A stretch of 47,192 nt of DNA from Nocardia uniformis NBRC 13702 (GCF_001613345.1 NZ_BDCE01000050.1:1-47192), one strand, 5' to 3'; counted from the first letter of the stretch, positions 1 to 9,274 are shown. The notes: generated from the sequence alone by a model not told the origin. Made by a program: numbers and translations.

Positions 1-549
1 GCCGCGGCGGTGCGCTGGTTGCATGCCGAGGGCATCGGCGTCGACTCCACGGTTTTCATCGGCGACTCCGCGGGCGGCTTCCTCGCCTTCGCTTTGGCGC
101 TCGAAGCCCCCAAACGAGGCATCGCACGCCCGATCGGTGTGATCGGGCTGTCGGCCTGGCTGGATCTGGCGCACGAGGTGAAGCTGGCCCATCGCAATGC
201 GCGCAGTGATGTATTCCTGCCCGCCGGTCGGTTCGCCCAGATAGCCCTACTCATGGCCGGTGACGCCCAGGGCGTGATCGATCCGCTCCGCTCGCCGGTC
301 AATGGCGAATTGGCGCAGCTCCCCCCGGCCTTGTTGATCTGTGCCGAGGACGAGGTGTTGCGGGCCGATGCCGAGGTCATGAGCGAGCGGCTGCTCGCCG
401 CGGGCGTCGAACACCGGCTGCAGGTGTGGCAGGGCCAGGTGCACGCGTTTCCGGTGCTGGGCAATCTGCTCCCGGAGAGTCGCGCCGCGATCGAGGAGAT
501 CGCGGAATTCATTCGGACGCTGGAGCGCCCATCGCGCGCGACCGGATGA
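1..549 (+). CDS. alpha/beta hydrolase, hormone-sensitive lipase family (5' truncated by window edge)
   Basis: The reading frame is open from the first base, so the N-terminus lies outside the window. The visible 182 codons carry GDSAGG, the nucleophile-elbow form (GxSxG) typical of the hormone-sensitive-lipase/acetyl-hydrolase family. Further on are an Asp in LLICAEDEVLRADAE and a His in GQVHAFPVL, spaced like the acid and His of the triad. Family members hydrolyse short acyl esters or lipids. The HGGG oxyanion motif expected upstream of the nucleophile is not in the window. Substrate unknown. Confidence 0.85.
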   Translation, partial: AAAVRWLHAEGIGVDSTVFIGDSAGGFLAFALALEAPKRGIARPIGVIGLSAWLDLAHEVKLAHRNARSDVFLPAGRFAQIALLMAGDAQGVIDPLRSPVNGELAQLPPALLICAEDEVLRADAEVMSERLLAAGVEHRLQVWQGQVHAFPVLGNLLPESRAAIEEIAEFIRTLERPSRATG

Positions 550-605
550 GTGCGAACTCAGACGTGGTCGGCCAGGGCCCGCGGCTACCGAGGTGAAACG
601 GGCGT

Positions 606-926
606 TCAGCCCGTCGTCGCGCCGACACCCAGCACCACGAGCACTACGACGAGTATCAGCAGAAACGCGGCCACGGCGACGAGTGCGCCGACAATCATTC
701 CCCGTAACGGGTCCGACGTTGTTCGCTCCACCGATGACGGGACGGGAACGGGAAGGTCCTGGGTGAGCTGGTCGAGCTCACCCAGGGTCCGGGCCCGGGA
801 GGCGACCGCCGCCCGGGCGGAGAACTCCTCCGCGGACAGCGTGCCGGCGGCGAGCTGAGTCTGCAGCAGTCCGATGACGCGCTCCCGATCAACATTCGCG
901 GCGCGGGTCGACGGTCCGATGGCCAT
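606..926 (-). CDS. DUF1707 domain membrane protein
   Basis: About 106 residues. The N-terminal half (VDRERVIGLLQTQLAAGTLS, then AEEFSARAAVASRARTLGEL) is the DUF1707 module common in actinobacteria, in which short helices precede one membrane anchor. The C-terminus is a single hydrophobic helix of about 25 residues. GGAGG lies 5 nt before the second of two tandem ATG codons, so that one is taken as the start; the first ATG (929) is only 2 nt from the motif. A longer in-frame extension upstream has no domain content and was discarded. Function unknown, presumably anchored at the inner face of the membrane. Confidence 0.8.
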   Translation of the reverse strand: MAIGPSTRAANVDRERVIGLLQTQLAAGTLSAEEFSARAAVASRARTLGELDQLTQDLPVPVPSSVERTTSDPLRGMIVGALVAVAAFLLILVVVLVVLGVGATTG

Positions 927-960
927 CATTACCTCCCAGATGGTCAGGTTCGGTCCGTCC

Positions 961-1422
961 CTAGTTCCCGAAGCCCGCGAGGGCGCTGGCCAGATCCGGG
1001 ACCTCCAGAACATCGATCGCCTGCTGACGCACCTCGGGACAGGTGCGGCTGGTGGCGTCGTCGACGATCGACTGGTCCCGAAGCACCTCGTCGTTGAGCC
1101 CGTCATTGCGGGCCGCCCAGTTGTGGACCGTGCCATTGAAACTGACCTTGGCCAGGGCGGAACCCTGGTCGCGCCAGTTGGCGATTTCGGGGGAGATCAT
1201 GTCGCACAGCTGCTGCGCGGCCGCCGGTGTCACCTTGTCCTCGTCATCCTCCGCACCGCGGGTGGTGGTCGTGGTGGTGCCGGCGGTCGTCTCCAGCACA
1301 GTGGTCGTGGTCGTCTCTGTGGTGTCGGAGTCGTCGTCGCCACAGGCCACCAGCATCGCGCCCGCCGCGATCAACCCGGCGGCCATCGTCGAACGCAGGA
1401 TCTTGTTCTGGAACTTGGGCAT
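961..1422 (-). CDS. secreted lipoprotein, Thr-rich linker
   Basis: A 153-residue protein with a lipoprotein signal peptide: basic N-terminus, hydrophobic core, and lipobox LVAC with the lipidated Cys at residue 27. A low-complexity acidic and Thr-rich stretch (about 28-60) follows and looks like a spacer from the membrane. A compact C-terminal domain (about 65-153) contains two Cys residues. GAGGAG lies just upstream of the ATG. It is divergent from the MMPL transporter gene. I do not recognise the C-terminal domain; similar short lipoproteins are common in Nocardia and Mycobacterium. Confidence 0.75.
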   Translation of the reverse strand: MPKFQNKILRSTMAAGLIAAGAMLVACGDDDSDTTETTTTTVLETTAGTTTTTTRGAEDDEDKVTPAAAQQLCDMISPEIANWRDQGSALAKVSFNGTVHNWAARNDGLNDEVLRDQSIVDDATSRTCPEVRQQAIDVLEVPDLASALAGFGN

Positions 1423-1510
1423 TGCTCCTCCTCATGGTTGGGAACCTTTACGGCAGCCTTACCCTGGCTCCGCCGTTTGATGCGGCCAGCACGCAGGTTT
1501 TGTATCGACC

Positions 1511-1528
1511 CACCGGATATCGCCGGTG
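1511..1528. promoter_or_regulatory. inverted repeat in the lipoprotein/MMPL divergent promoter region
   Basis: CACCGG-N6-CCGGTG, a perfect 6-bp inverted repeat, lies 112 bp before the MMPL start and 88 bp before the lipoprotein start. It could be an operator for an unlinked regulator. Its GC richness means chance occurrence is not excluded. Confidence 0.3.
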
Positions 1529-1640
1529 TCCCCGGCGACTGTTCTTGATCTTGTGCCGAATAAACAGCAGACTCGGAGGTTGTTCGACTCTTCAGCTCGG
1601 CAGCTGACCGGCTTCACCCGATTCCTGCGAGGAGAACACC

Positions 1641-3944
1641 GTGTCCGTGTATTTGTATCGCTGGGGAAAGCTCGCCTTCCGGCGCAAATGGATCGTTCTG
1701 CCCGTGTGGCTGGTCCTTTTTCTGGTGCTGGGCGGCCTCGGTGCGCAGCTGCAGAAGCCGATGAGCAATTCCTTCGATATCCCGAATCTGCCATCGGAAC
1801 GCGCCACCGAGATCCTGGACAAACACTTCCCCGGCATGTCGGCGGGATTCCAGTTCGACGCTGTCACCGGCACGTATGTCATCGGTGCGCCGCCAGGGCA
1901 GCGGTTGACCGATCCGGCGAACAGGGCGGCTGTCGAAGCCCTGATCACCGGGCTCGCTGCCCTCGATATCGTCGATCACGGCACGCCGCTGACCGATCCG
2001 ATTACCGCTGCCGAGGAGATGGGCTGTCTGACCGGGGATCGGCAGTCGCCCGAGTTCGCCTCCAAGTGCAGCTCGGCCCCGCTGAACGTACTGAACCCGA
2101 CCGAACCGGATTCGGTTGCGGTACTGAATGTTCCGTTCACTATCAAGGAATTCACCGACGTCACCGCCGATGATCGCAAGGCCGCCTACGATGTCGCGGA
2201 TGCGGCGCGGGCCGCCGGGCTCACCGTGGAATTGAGCGGCTCCATCGCGATGGAGCAGGAGCAGCCCAGCGGTAAATCCGAGATGATCGGTATGGGCTTC
2301 GCATTCCTCGTCATGATCATCGCGTTCGGCGCGATCGTCGCCGCCTTCGTTCCGATCATTACCGCACTCGTCGGTCTGGGTGCGGCCATGTCGCTGATCT
2401 TCCTCGGTACCTCGGTACTCGAGGTACCGAGCTTCACCACCTTCCTCGCCTCGATGATCGGAATCGCGCTGTCCATCGATTACGCGCTGTTCATCGTGTC
2501 GAGGTACAAACACGAACTGGCGGTACAGGATTCGGCGGAGGAGGCGGCAGGTACCGCGCTCGCCACGGCCGGTGCGGCGGTGGTCTTCGCCGGTCTGACG
2601 GTAATCATCGCCCTGGTCGGCTTGAGTATCGTCGGTATCCGATTCCTCACCTTCATGGGTCTGGGTGGCGCGATAGCCGCCGCGTTCGCGGTCATTACCG
2701 CCATCACCCTGATGCCCGCGCTACTCGGTGCGTTCGGACGGTTCCTGTTCAAGCCGAAGCTGCCGCTGATCGCCCAGCACGATCCGGAGGACGACACCGC
2801 GGTCACCAACGGTATGCGTGTCGGCCGTCTGATCGGTAAGGCCCCGGCACTGACCCTGATACTGAGCGTGATCGTGCTCGGCCTGCTGGCCGCACCCGCC
2901 ATCAATATGAACCTCGGTCTGCCCGGCGAGGACAGCATGCCCAAGACCTCCACCGTCCGAAAGGCGTATGAGCTGCGCACGGAGGGCTTCGGCGCGGGCA
3001 GCAATGGCGTACTGAATGTCGCGGTCGATCTCAGCGGTGTCGCGCCGGACCGCCGCGATGCCGCCGTCACCGCCCTGCGCGACGAGCTGTCGGGCTACCC
3101 GGATATGGATTATGTGACCGAGCCGGAGTTCAGTGCGGATCAGCAGGGCGCCATCCTCGACGGCGTTCCGAAGACCGGCCCGAATGATCAGGCGACCAAG
3201 GATCTGGTGCGCGACGCCCGTAATGCGGAGGGCGAACTGAAGACCCAGTACGGCATGGAATACGGCATTACCGGCACGACGGCGATCTACGCCGATGTCG
3301 ACCACGCTCTACTCAGCAAGATCGTCCCCTACCTGGCGATCGTCGCCTGCGCGGCATTCCTATTGCTGATCGCGGTATTCCGCTCGGTGCTGGTACCACT
3401 CACCGCGGCCCTCGGGTTCCTACTGTCGATGGCCGCCACCTTCGGTGCGACCGTGCTGATATTCCAGGAAGGCAAGCTGGGTCTGATAGACGAACCCCGG
3501 CCCATCGTCAGCTTCCTGCCAATCATGTTGATCGGCTTGGTATTCGGCTTGGCCATGGATTATCAGGTATTCCTGGTGACCCGTATGCGCGAGGAATATG
3601 TGCACGGTAAATCACCCAGGAATGCCATGATCTTCGGCTACCACCACGGTGCCCGCGTCGTCACCTCGGCCGCGATCATCATGATCTTCGTCTTCGGATC
3701 CTTCCTGATGGAGTCCGACGCGACCGCGAAATCCATGGGCTTCGCGCTGGCCGCCGGTGTGCTGTTCGACGCCTTCCTCGTCCGCATGGTGCTGATCCCG
3801 TCCCTGCTGGTGCTGATGGGTGAATCGGCCTGGTGGATGCCGAAGTGGCTGGACAAGATCGTGCCGGATATCGATGTCGAGGGCGCGAAACTGCATGCGC
3901 TGCGGAAGAAGTCGGAGAAACCGCCGATGACACCGGTCCGCTGA
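1641..3944 (+). CDS. MMPL family RND-type transporter
   Basis: A 767-residue membrane protein with MMPL/RND architecture: one N-terminal helix (about 19-36), a first extracytoplasmic domain (about 40-205), a helix bundle (about 210-375), a second extracytoplasmic domain (about 430-560) and a second bundle (about 565-735). GIALSIDYALFIVSRYKHE in the first bundle and the matching GLAMDYQVFLVTRMREEY in the second carry the family's Asp-Tyr pairs used in proton coupling. Mycobacterial MMPL proteins export lipids or siderophores; the substrate here is unknown. The GTG start follows AGGAG at about 7 nt. No accessory or lipid-synthesis gene adjoins it. Confidence 0.9.
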   Translation: MSVYLYRWGKLAFRRKWIVLPVWLVLFLVLGGLGAQLQKPMSNSFDIPNLPSERATEILDKHFPGMSAGFQFDAVTGTYVIGAPPGQRLTDPANRAAVEALITGLAALDIVDHGTPLTDPITAAEEMGCLTGDRQSPEFASKCSSAPLNVLNPTEPDSVAVLNVPFTIKEFTDVTADDRKAAYDVADAARAAGLTVELSGSIAMEQEQPSGKSEMIGMGFAFLVMIIAFGAIVAAFVPIITALVGLGAAMSLIFLGTSVLEVPSFTTFLASMIGIALSIDYALFIVSRYKHELAVQDSAEEAAGTALATAGAAVVFAGLTVIIALVGLSIVGIRFLTFMGLGGAIAAAFAVITAITLMPALLGAFGRFLFKPKLPLIAQHDPEDDTAVTNGMRVGRLIGKAPALTLILSVIVLGLLAAPAINMNLGLPGEDSMPKTSTVRKAYELRTEGFGAGSNGVLNVAVDLSGVAPDRRDAAVTALRDELSGYPDMDYVTEPEFSADQQGAILDGVPKTGPNDQATKDLVRDARNAEGELKTQYGMEYGITGTTAIYADVDHALLSKIVPYLAIVACAAFLLLIAVFRSVLVPLTAALGFLLSMAATFGATVLIFQEGKLGLIDEPRPIVSFLPIMLIGLVFGLAMDYQVFLVTRMREEYVHGKSPRNAMIFGYHHGARVVTSAAIIMIFVFGSFLMESDATAKSMGFALAAGVLFDAFLVRMVLIPSLLVLMGESAWWMPKWLDKIVPDIDVEGAKLHALRKKSEKPPMTPVR

Positions 3945-4063
3945 GTCCGATCGACGCGGCAATTCCGTGCCACCGAACGGATTCGAGCCCGCCACGGGTT
4001 CGAATCCGCTCGCTGACCGGTGCCGCCGAATCACCGCTGCCGACTCCTATACCGTAGGTAGTC

Positions 4064-4759
4064 GTGGACACGCGCCCGGCGTATCAGGAATTCTCCGCGT
4101 ATGGACCATCGCACTGGACGGCTCTCGCCGTCTTCGTGGTGGGCGCGATACTGTTCGTCCGGATCGGTCGCAGACACCGAAACACAGCCGCGGCAATAGG
4201 ATTCAGCCAGATCTTCGGCATCGTGACCCTGGCCCTGTACCTGGTGATCTACGCCGTCGCCATGCTGCCCCCAGCCATCGATCGCTCGGTCCCCTTGCGC
4301 CTGACCGATCTCGCGACCCTGGTCGCCGCCTACGCCCTCTGGTCACGACGCCCCTGGGCATACGCGCTGACCTACTACTGGTGCCTGACCCTGAGCACCC
4401 AGGCACTCATATCACCGGCCTTCGAGAGCAAGGACTTCCCGCACCCCGAATTCCTGGCCTTCTGGGCGATCCACCTGGCCGTGGTCTGGGCGGCGATCTA
4501 CCTGACCTGGGGCCTCGGCATGCACCCGGACTGGCGCGGCTATCGAATCACCGTGGCGGTCACCGCCGCCTGGGCCGTGGTGACCTTCACCTTCAACACC
4601 CTCGCCGACACCAACTACGGCTTCGTCAACGCCAAGCCCAACACCCCGTCCCTTCTCGACGCTCTCGGCCCCTGGCCCTGGTATCTCGGCACGGTCACCC
4701 TCATCCTGCTCACCGTGTGGGCGCTGATGACCTGGCCCTGGGTGCGAGCGGCAGGTTGA
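4064..4759 (+). CDS. TIGR02206/YwaF-type integral membrane protein
   Basis: A 231-residue protein with about seven membrane helices. The sequence resembles the YwaF/TIGR02206 (TMEM164-like) family: an N-terminal HWTAL segment, the loop RPWAYALTYYWCLTLSTQAL, and ADTNYGFVNAKPNTPSLLD, which matches the conserved NYG/KP region. The biochemical role is not established here. The GTG start has only a weak ribosome-binding site. It lies 119 bp after the MMPL gene on the same strand, so it may be co-transcribed, though nothing ties the two functionally. Confidence 0.8.
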   Translation: MDTRPAYQEFSAYGPSHWTALAVFVVGAILFVRIGRRHRNTAAAIGFSQIFGIVTLALYLVIYAVAMLPPAIDRSVPLRLTDLATLVAAYALWSRRPWAYALTYYWCLTLSTQALISPAFESKDFPHPEFLAFWAIHLAVVWAAIYLTWGLGMHPDWRGYRITVAVTAAWAVVTFTFNTLADTNYGFVNAKPNTPSLLDALGPWPWYLGTVTLILLTVWALMTWPWVRAAG

Positions 4760-4933
4760 CGCGAAGAATCAACTGCCGGTGGGTATATCGGCCTTCGCGG
4801 GCGGCTGATTCGTGGGACGGCGCGAGCGCAGCAGCCGAGCGATGAGCGGCCACACCGGGATCGCGGCGATCACGAGGGGTGAGATCGGGCAGCGGAGGTC
4901 GGACCGCTGCCGCGAGAACTTGCCCCAACCTCA

Positions 4934-5398
4934 CTACGAGCCGAATGTGTTCGCATTCCCACCATTCGGCTCCGACGGGGGATTACGCGAGCGCGCCAAC
5001 CGCGTAAATGCCTGGCGGAGCTGAATGATCCGGACTCCCCCGGCCACAGCCATGACCAGTAGCCCCGCCACCGCGGCGACCAGGATCGCGACGCCGACCG
5101 GCAGTTCGAAATGCCAGCCCAGGAACCCCAGCCGCACACTGGTGGTGTTCTGGACGACGAATATCAAAAGCGCTACCAGGAATACGCCGCCGACCGACAG
5201 ACTCACCCAGACACTGCCCGCTCTGGTCCGGTCGATGTGGGGAGACGGTGGCGGTGCTTCGACCGGCGGTCGCGGAGGTTCAGCCGGAGGTGCGGGCGGT
5301 TGGACCGGACGTTGCGGCTCGACCGGAGCTCGTGGCTCGACCGGAACGCGGCTCGGGTCGTCGCCGTCGAATGGTTCGTTGTTGCCCGCGGACTTCAC
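4934..5398 (-). CDS. LapA-domain (DUF1049) membrane protein
   Basis: A 154-residue protein. Residues 1-55 are Pro/Glu-rich and probably disordered. A two-helix membrane region follows (about 62-85 and 100-122), with the LapA-domain pattern of a helix ending FVVQNTTSVRLGFLGWHFELP and a second helix. The C-terminus is basic and then polar. GAGGAGG lies 6 nt before the GTG start; longer upstream readings overlap the divergent small gene and are not supported. LapA proteins in Gram-negatives assist LPS assembly; in actinobacteria the role is unknown. Confidence 0.8.
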   Translation of the reverse strand: MKSAGNNEPFDGDDPSRVPVEPRAPVEPQRPVQPPAPPAEPPRPPVEAPPPSPHIDRTRAGSVWVSLSVGGVFLVALLIFVVQNTTSVRLGFLGWHFELPVGVAILVAAVAGLLVMAVAGGVRIIQLRQAFTRLARSRNPPSEPNGGNANTFGS

Positions 5399-5551
5399 GA
5401 TGGCCTCCTCGGATCTACGACGCTGTATGCGTCCAGTGTCACGCACTCTGGAACCGACTAGCTCGGATTCGAGTGCGCACCATTGGAGTTGCCCATCGAA
5501 CGCCCCACAAATCACGGTTTGATAACGCCCGAATTGGGGTACTCCCCCACC

Positions 5552-5749
5552 ATGGCAGTGATCAATGAACGACCTGTCCTCATCGTCGGCGTCGAGCGCG
5601 GAACCGCGATACTGGCACTGTCGATCTGCCTTGTTCTGACGATCGGGATCTCCGCCCTCACGCAGTCCATCGCCATCAGCACCGCCGCGGGTTTCAGCAT
5701 CGCGGCCGGGCTCGTACTGGCACTCTTCCTGCTGCCACGCGGGCAGTAG
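5552..5749 (+). CDS. small two-helix membrane protein
   Basis: A 65-residue predicted membrane protein with two hydrophobic helices (about 18-38 and 42-61) ending LVLALFLLPRGQ. No domain recognised. The ATG is favoured because it gives a compact membrane protein, though no strong ribosome-binding site precedes it. The last third of the gene is echoed by a decayed copy at 10807-10918, at both DNA and protein level, which supports the reading frame as real. Antisense to nothing and convergent with mmsA. Confidence 0.5.
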   Translation: MAVINERPVLIVGVERGTAILALSICLVLTIGISALTQSIAISTAAGFSIAAGLVLALFLLPRGQ

Positions 5750-5762
5750 CCGGGCGCGCCCG

Positions 5763-5778
5763 CCCCGACAGCTCGGGG
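5763..5778. terminator. hairpin between convergent genes
   Basis: CCCCGA-CAGC-TCGGGG forms a 6-bp GC-rich stem with a 4-nt loop, midway between the stop of the small membrane protein and the stop of mmsA. There is no U tract. It could act as a weak bidirectional terminator. Confidence 0.35.
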
Positions 5779-5795
5779 ACAGGCGCGGGACCGGT

Positions 5796-7280
5796 TCAGT
5801 TATTGCTGGGGAAGCCGAGGTTGACCTGAGTTTCCGAGGGGTCGGGCCAGCGGGTGGTGACCACCTTGCTGCGGGTGTAGAAGTGGATGCTCTCCGGGCC
5901 GTAGATGTGGGTGTCGCCGAACAGCGATCTCTTCCACCCGCCGAAAGAGTAGGCGCCCACGGGAACCGGGATGGGCACATTGACGCCGACCATACCGACC
6001 TCGATATCGAATTCGAATTCCCGCGCCGACTTGCCGTCTCGGGTGAAGATGGCGACACCATTGCCGTACTGGTTGGCATTGACCAGATCGACGGCTTCGG
6101 CATACGTATCCACCCGGACCACCGAGAGGACCGGTCCGAAGATCTCATCATCGTAGACCTTCATCCCGGGCCGGACATGGTCGATCAGGCTGACGCCGAT
6201 GAAGAATCCATCGCTGTCGAACTCCTTGTCCCGGCCGTCGACCACGACGCTCGCACCCTCGTCGGCCGCACCGGCCACATACGCCGCGACACGGTCACGT
6301 GCCTCCCGGGTAATGAGCGGACCCATTTCCGCGGCCGGATCGGTACCCGCGCCAATGCGCAGCACCGAGATCCGTTCGCTGACCTTGCCGATCAGCTCAT
6401 CGGCGATATCGCCGACCGTCACCAGTACCGACACCGCCATACACCGCTCCCCCGCGGAACCGTATGCGGCGGAAACCGCCGCGTCGGCGGCGGCATCGAG
6501 ATCGGCATCGGGCATGACCACCATATGGTTCTTGGCACCGCCGAGAGCCTGCACCCGCTTGCCGTTATCGCTCGCGCGCCGGTAGACGGCTTCCGCGATG
6601 GGGGTCGAACCGACGAAACTCACGGCGGCGACATCGGTGTCGTCGATGAGCGCGTCAACGGCCTCCTTATCGCCGTGCACGACATTGAGCACGCCATCGG
6701 GAAGCCCTGCCGCGGTGAATAGTTCGGCCAGGAAGACGGCGGTGGAGGGATCCTTCTCACTGGGTTTGAGAATGACGGTATTGCCGCAGGCGATGGCCGA
6801 GGAGACCATCCACAGCGGCACCATCGCCGGGAAGTTGAAGGGGGTTATGCAGGTGACCACGCCGACCGGCTGTTTGACCTGGTGGACGTCGATTCCACGG
6901 GAAACCTGTTCGGAATAGTCACCTTTGAGCAGGTGCGTCAGCCCGGCGACGAATTCGACGTTCTCCAGTCCGCGGGCGATCTCGCCCGCCGCATCATCGA
7001 GAACCTTGCCGTGTTCGGCGGTAATGATGCGAGCCAATTCGTCACGGCGCTCGGTCAGCAGGTGGCGCAGCCGGAAGAAGATATCGGATCGGCGGGTGAG
7101 ACTTGTCGCGCGCCAACCCGGTAGCGCGTTCCTGGCGACCCGGACGGCATCGGCGACCTCGGCGGCGGAGGCGAGTACGACCTCGCCGGTCACCGCGCCC
7201 GTCGCCGGATCGTAGACCGGCGCGGTGCGCTCCGCGGTATCGATCAGCTTGCCGTCGATGTAGTGGGGAATGCGAGTCAT
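5796..7280 (-). CDS. mmsA: CoA-acylating methylmalonate-semialdehyde dehydrogenase
   Basis: A 494-residue aldehyde dehydrogenase of the MmsA type. It oxidises methylmalonate semialdehyde (or malonate semialdehyde) to propionyl-CoA (or acetyl-CoA), CO2 and NADH in valine and thymine catabolism, in the cytosol. Visible features: TPFNFPAMVPLWM in the Rossmann entry, the SFVGST cofactor loop (221-226), and catalytic Cys280 in GSAGERCMAV. Residue Asn252 in GGAKNHMV replaces the general-base Glu of ordinary aldehyde dehydrogenases, diagnostic of the CoA-acylating subfamily. AAAGG precedes the ATG. It lies 22 bp downstream of mmsB, so the two form an operon. Confidence 0.95.
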   Translation of the reverse strand: MTRIPHYIDGKLIDTAERTAPVYDPATGAVTGEVVLASAAEVADAVRVARNALPGWRATSLTRRSDIFFRLRHLLTERRDELARIITAEHGKVLDDAAGEIARGLENVEFVAGLTHLLKGDYSEQVSRGIDVHQVKQPVGVVTCITPFNFPAMVPLWMVSSAIACGNTVILKPSEKDPSTAVFLAELFTAAGLPDGVLNVVHGDKEAVDALIDDTDVAAVSFVGSTPIAEAVYRRASDNGKRVQALGGAKNHMVVMPDADLDAAADAAVSAAYGSAGERCMAVSVLVTVGDIADELIGKVSERISVLRIGAGTDPAAEMGPLITREARDRVAAYVAGAADEGASVVVDGRDKEFDSDGFFIGVSLIDHVRPGMKVYDDEIFGPVLSVVRVDTYAEAVDLVNANQYGNGVAIFTRDGKSAREFEFDIEVGMVGVNVPIPVPVGAYSFGGWKRSLFGDTHIYGPESIHFYTRSKVVTTRWPDPSETQVNLGFPSNN

Positions 7281-7302
7281 GTTCTACGCCTTTCGAATTC
7301 GT

Positions 7303-8196
7303 TCAGCCGACGGCGGGATCGATATGTTTGATGATCAGCGAGCAGTCGCGACCACCGAGGCCGGAGTCGACGAGCTCCTGGAGCTGGGCCGCGACGATCG
7401 CGGCGGTGGGCAGCGGGGTATCGGTCGATTCGCCCGCCCGCAGTGCCAGACCGATGTCCTTATTGGCCAGGTCCGCCGTGAAGGTGGGCGCGAAATCATG
7501 GTTGGCGGCGGAGGTTTCGACAATGCCGGGGACCGGATACCAGGTACGCAGCGCCCAGGAGTCGGCCGAAGACACCGATGCGACATTCCAGAATACGGTC
7601 GGATCCAGTCCGAGCCGTTCGGCGAGCACCGCACCTTCGGCGCAGGCCGCGAGATTGATCAGCAGCATCATATTGTTGCAGATCTTGGCGGCCTGACCCG
7701 AGGTGGCCGCACCGGTCCGAATGATATTGCCGCTCATCGGATCGATGAACACCGCGGCTGCCTCGACGGCATCCGGCTCACCACCGAGCATGAAGGTGAG
7801 CGTGCCCGCGGCCGCACCGCTGATGCCACCCGAGACGGGGGCGTCGACGAACCGGAATCCTCGCGCGCGGGCGGTATCGTGCAGCAGCTTCGCCGAATCG
7901 ATATCGATGGTCGAACTGTCCACCAGCAGCGTCGACGGATCGGCGTGGGCGAAGACACCGTCGTCACCCTCGTATACCGCGCGGGCGTGATCACCCTTGG
8001 GCAGCATGGTGAAGACCGCGTCCACCCCCCGCACGGCGTCGGCGATCGACCCGAAAGGCTTGACGCCCTTGGCCGCGGCCGCATCGAGAGCGGTCCGATC
8101 GAGATCGAAGCCGTGGACGGTATGTCCGCCCCCGATCAGATTCGCCGTCATCGGATTGCCCATATGCCCGAGCCCGATCCACGCGATTGTCGCCAT
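7303..8196 (-). CDS. mmsB: 3-hydroxyisobutyrate dehydrogenase
   Basis: A 297-residue enzyme that oxidises 3-hydroxyisobutyrate to methylmalonate semialdehyde with NAD+, the step before MmsA in valine breakdown. IGLGHMGNPM (residues 7-16) is the dinucleotide-binding loop with the family signature. DAPVSGGISGA and GQAAKICNNMM carry the substrate-binding Ser/Gly loop and the catalytic Lys region. The ATG at 8196 is chosen because GGAG lies 7 nt upstream; a start four codons earlier lacks good spacing. First gene of the mmsB-mmsA operon, divergent from the LysR gene. Confidence 0.93.
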   Translation of the reverse strand: MATIAWIGLGHMGNPMTANLIGGGHTVHGFDLDRTALDAAAAKGVKPFGSIADAVRGVDAVFTMLPKGDHARAVYEGDDGVFAHADPSTLLVDSSTIDIDSAKLLHDTARARGFRFVDAPVSGGISGAAAGTLTFMLGGEPDAVEAAAVFIDPMSGNIIRTGAATSGQAAKICNNMMLLINLAACAEGAVLAERLGLDPTVFWNVASVSSADSWALRTWYPVPGIVETSAANHDFAPTFTADLANKDIGLALRAGESTDTPLPTAAIVAAQLQELVDSGLGGRDCSLIIKHIDPAVG

Positions 8197-8284
8197 CGCA
8201 CGCTCCATCCTGATTCGCTGATGCTGTGATGCGAGCCACGCTATGGACAGAGCAAACGAATATCAACGCAGTTGACAGCCCAGT

Positions 8285-8312
8285 TTTGCAGGAAGGTGCT
8301 GCAAATTTGCAG
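8285..8312. promoter_or_regulatory. probable LysR operator (TTTGCAG/CTGCAAA)
   Basis: TTTGCAG-N7-CTGCAAA is a perfect inverted repeat (8285-8305), immediately followed by a third copy of TTTGCAG (8306-8312). It lies between the LysR start and the mmsB start, the usual place for a LysR-type autoregulatory site. Related half-sites recur upstream of the transporter at 9415. Confidence 0.6.
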
Positions 8313-8334
8313 GCGATGTGGTGGAGTGCGTTCC

Positions 8335-9264
8335 ATGTCGGCACCACACCCACTCACCGCTAGGCAACCCAGTCCCGATGATCTGCTGGTCCTGCTCGCG
8401 GTCGCCCGCCTCGGGAAGTTCTCCGCCGCCGCCGAAGCGCTCGGCGTGAATTCCACGACCGCGTCCCGACGGATCGCGGCACTCGAAAAGGTCATGGGCG
8501 GACGGGTATTGGTGCGGGAGTCCGGCGACTGGGAACTGACCGAACTGGGGCGCGGGGCACTGGTGGTCGCCGAGGAGATAGAACGGTCGCTCCAGCACCT
8601 CGCCACCCCATTGCAGACGCGCCGGGACGGCGTGGCCGGACTGGTGCGAATCGCGGCCTCCGACGCCTTCGCCGCACATGTCGCGGTACCGGCGTTGGCC
8701 CGCCTGCAGGAGAACTATCCACGGCTGTCGATAGAGCTGATCAGCGCGACCCGGCGGGTGCGGCAGAACCGCTCCGGTGTCGATCTGGAGATCGTCGTCG
8801 GCCGTCCCGACGTGCATCGCGCCGTCGCACGCCACCTCACCGACTACCACCTGGGCCTGTACGCGAGCGATAGCTACCTCGCCAGCCACGGCCATCCGGC
8901 CGACCTCACCGCGCTGGCCGAGCACCGGCTGATCTATTACATCGAATCCTCCTTGCAGATCGACGAACTGGATCTGGCGGCCAAACAATTGCCGGCGTCG
9001 CCCATCGGACTGCGATCCACCAGCGTCTTCGCCCATGTCGAAGCCACCGCCGCGGCCGCCGGAATCGGAATACTGCCGGTATATCTGGCCGACCGGCGTC
9101 CGGAACTGCGTCGCATCCTGGCCGTCGAATTCGACCATCGGATCTCCTACTGGACCGTGGCGCGGGAAGAAGCCTTGCGCGGCAATACCGTTCGCGCGGT
9201 GCTCGACGCCCTGCGCGCGGAGGTTCGCGCCCGAGCCAGCGAATTGCGGGGCGGCTGCGGCTGA
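8335..9264 (+). CDS. LysR family transcriptional regulator
   Basis: A 309-residue LysR-type regulator. A winged helix-turn-helix spans about residues 15-75 (SAAAEALGVNSTTASRRIAA is the HTH). The effector domain begins near GLVRIAASDAF and shows an IVVGRPDVHRAVARHLTDY pattern, resembling the compact effector domains of proteobacterial LysR proteins. The ATG at 8335 is chosen because GGAG lies about 9 nt upstream; a longer reading into the operator region is unlikely. Divergent from mmsB and 150 bp before the MHS transporter. The shared motifs on both sides suggest that it controls itself and the transporter, and perhaps mmsBA. Confidence 0.85.
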   Translation: MSAPHPLTARQPSPDDLLVLLAVARLGKFSAAAEALGVNSTTASRRIAALEKVMGGRVLVRESGDWELTELGRGALVVAEEIERSLQHLATPLQTRRDGVAGLVRIAASDAFAAHVAVPALARLQENYPRLSIELISATRRVRQNRSGVDLEIVVGRPDVHRAVARHLTDYHLGLYASDSYLASHGHPADLTALAEHRLIYYIESSLQIDELDLAAKQLPASPIGLRSTSVFAHVEATAAAAGIGILPVYLADRRPELRRILAVEFDHRISYWTVAREEALRGNTVRAVLDALRAEVRARASELRGGCG

Positions 9265-9274
9265 TTCGCACCGA

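Noticed and set aside
927..1136. Upstream extension of the DUF1707 gene
   Set aside because: No domain content, overlaps the lipoprotein gene, and a strong ribosome-binding site supports the internal ATG.
1614..2513. Long minus-strand frame opposite the MMPL gene
   Set aside because: Antisense shadow; composition is not protein-like and MMPL motifs are unmistakable on the plus strand.
5396..5480. TGTCA in the region upstream of the LapA-like gene
   Set aside because: Only a single half-site without a partner at 6 bp; not counted as a regulon site.
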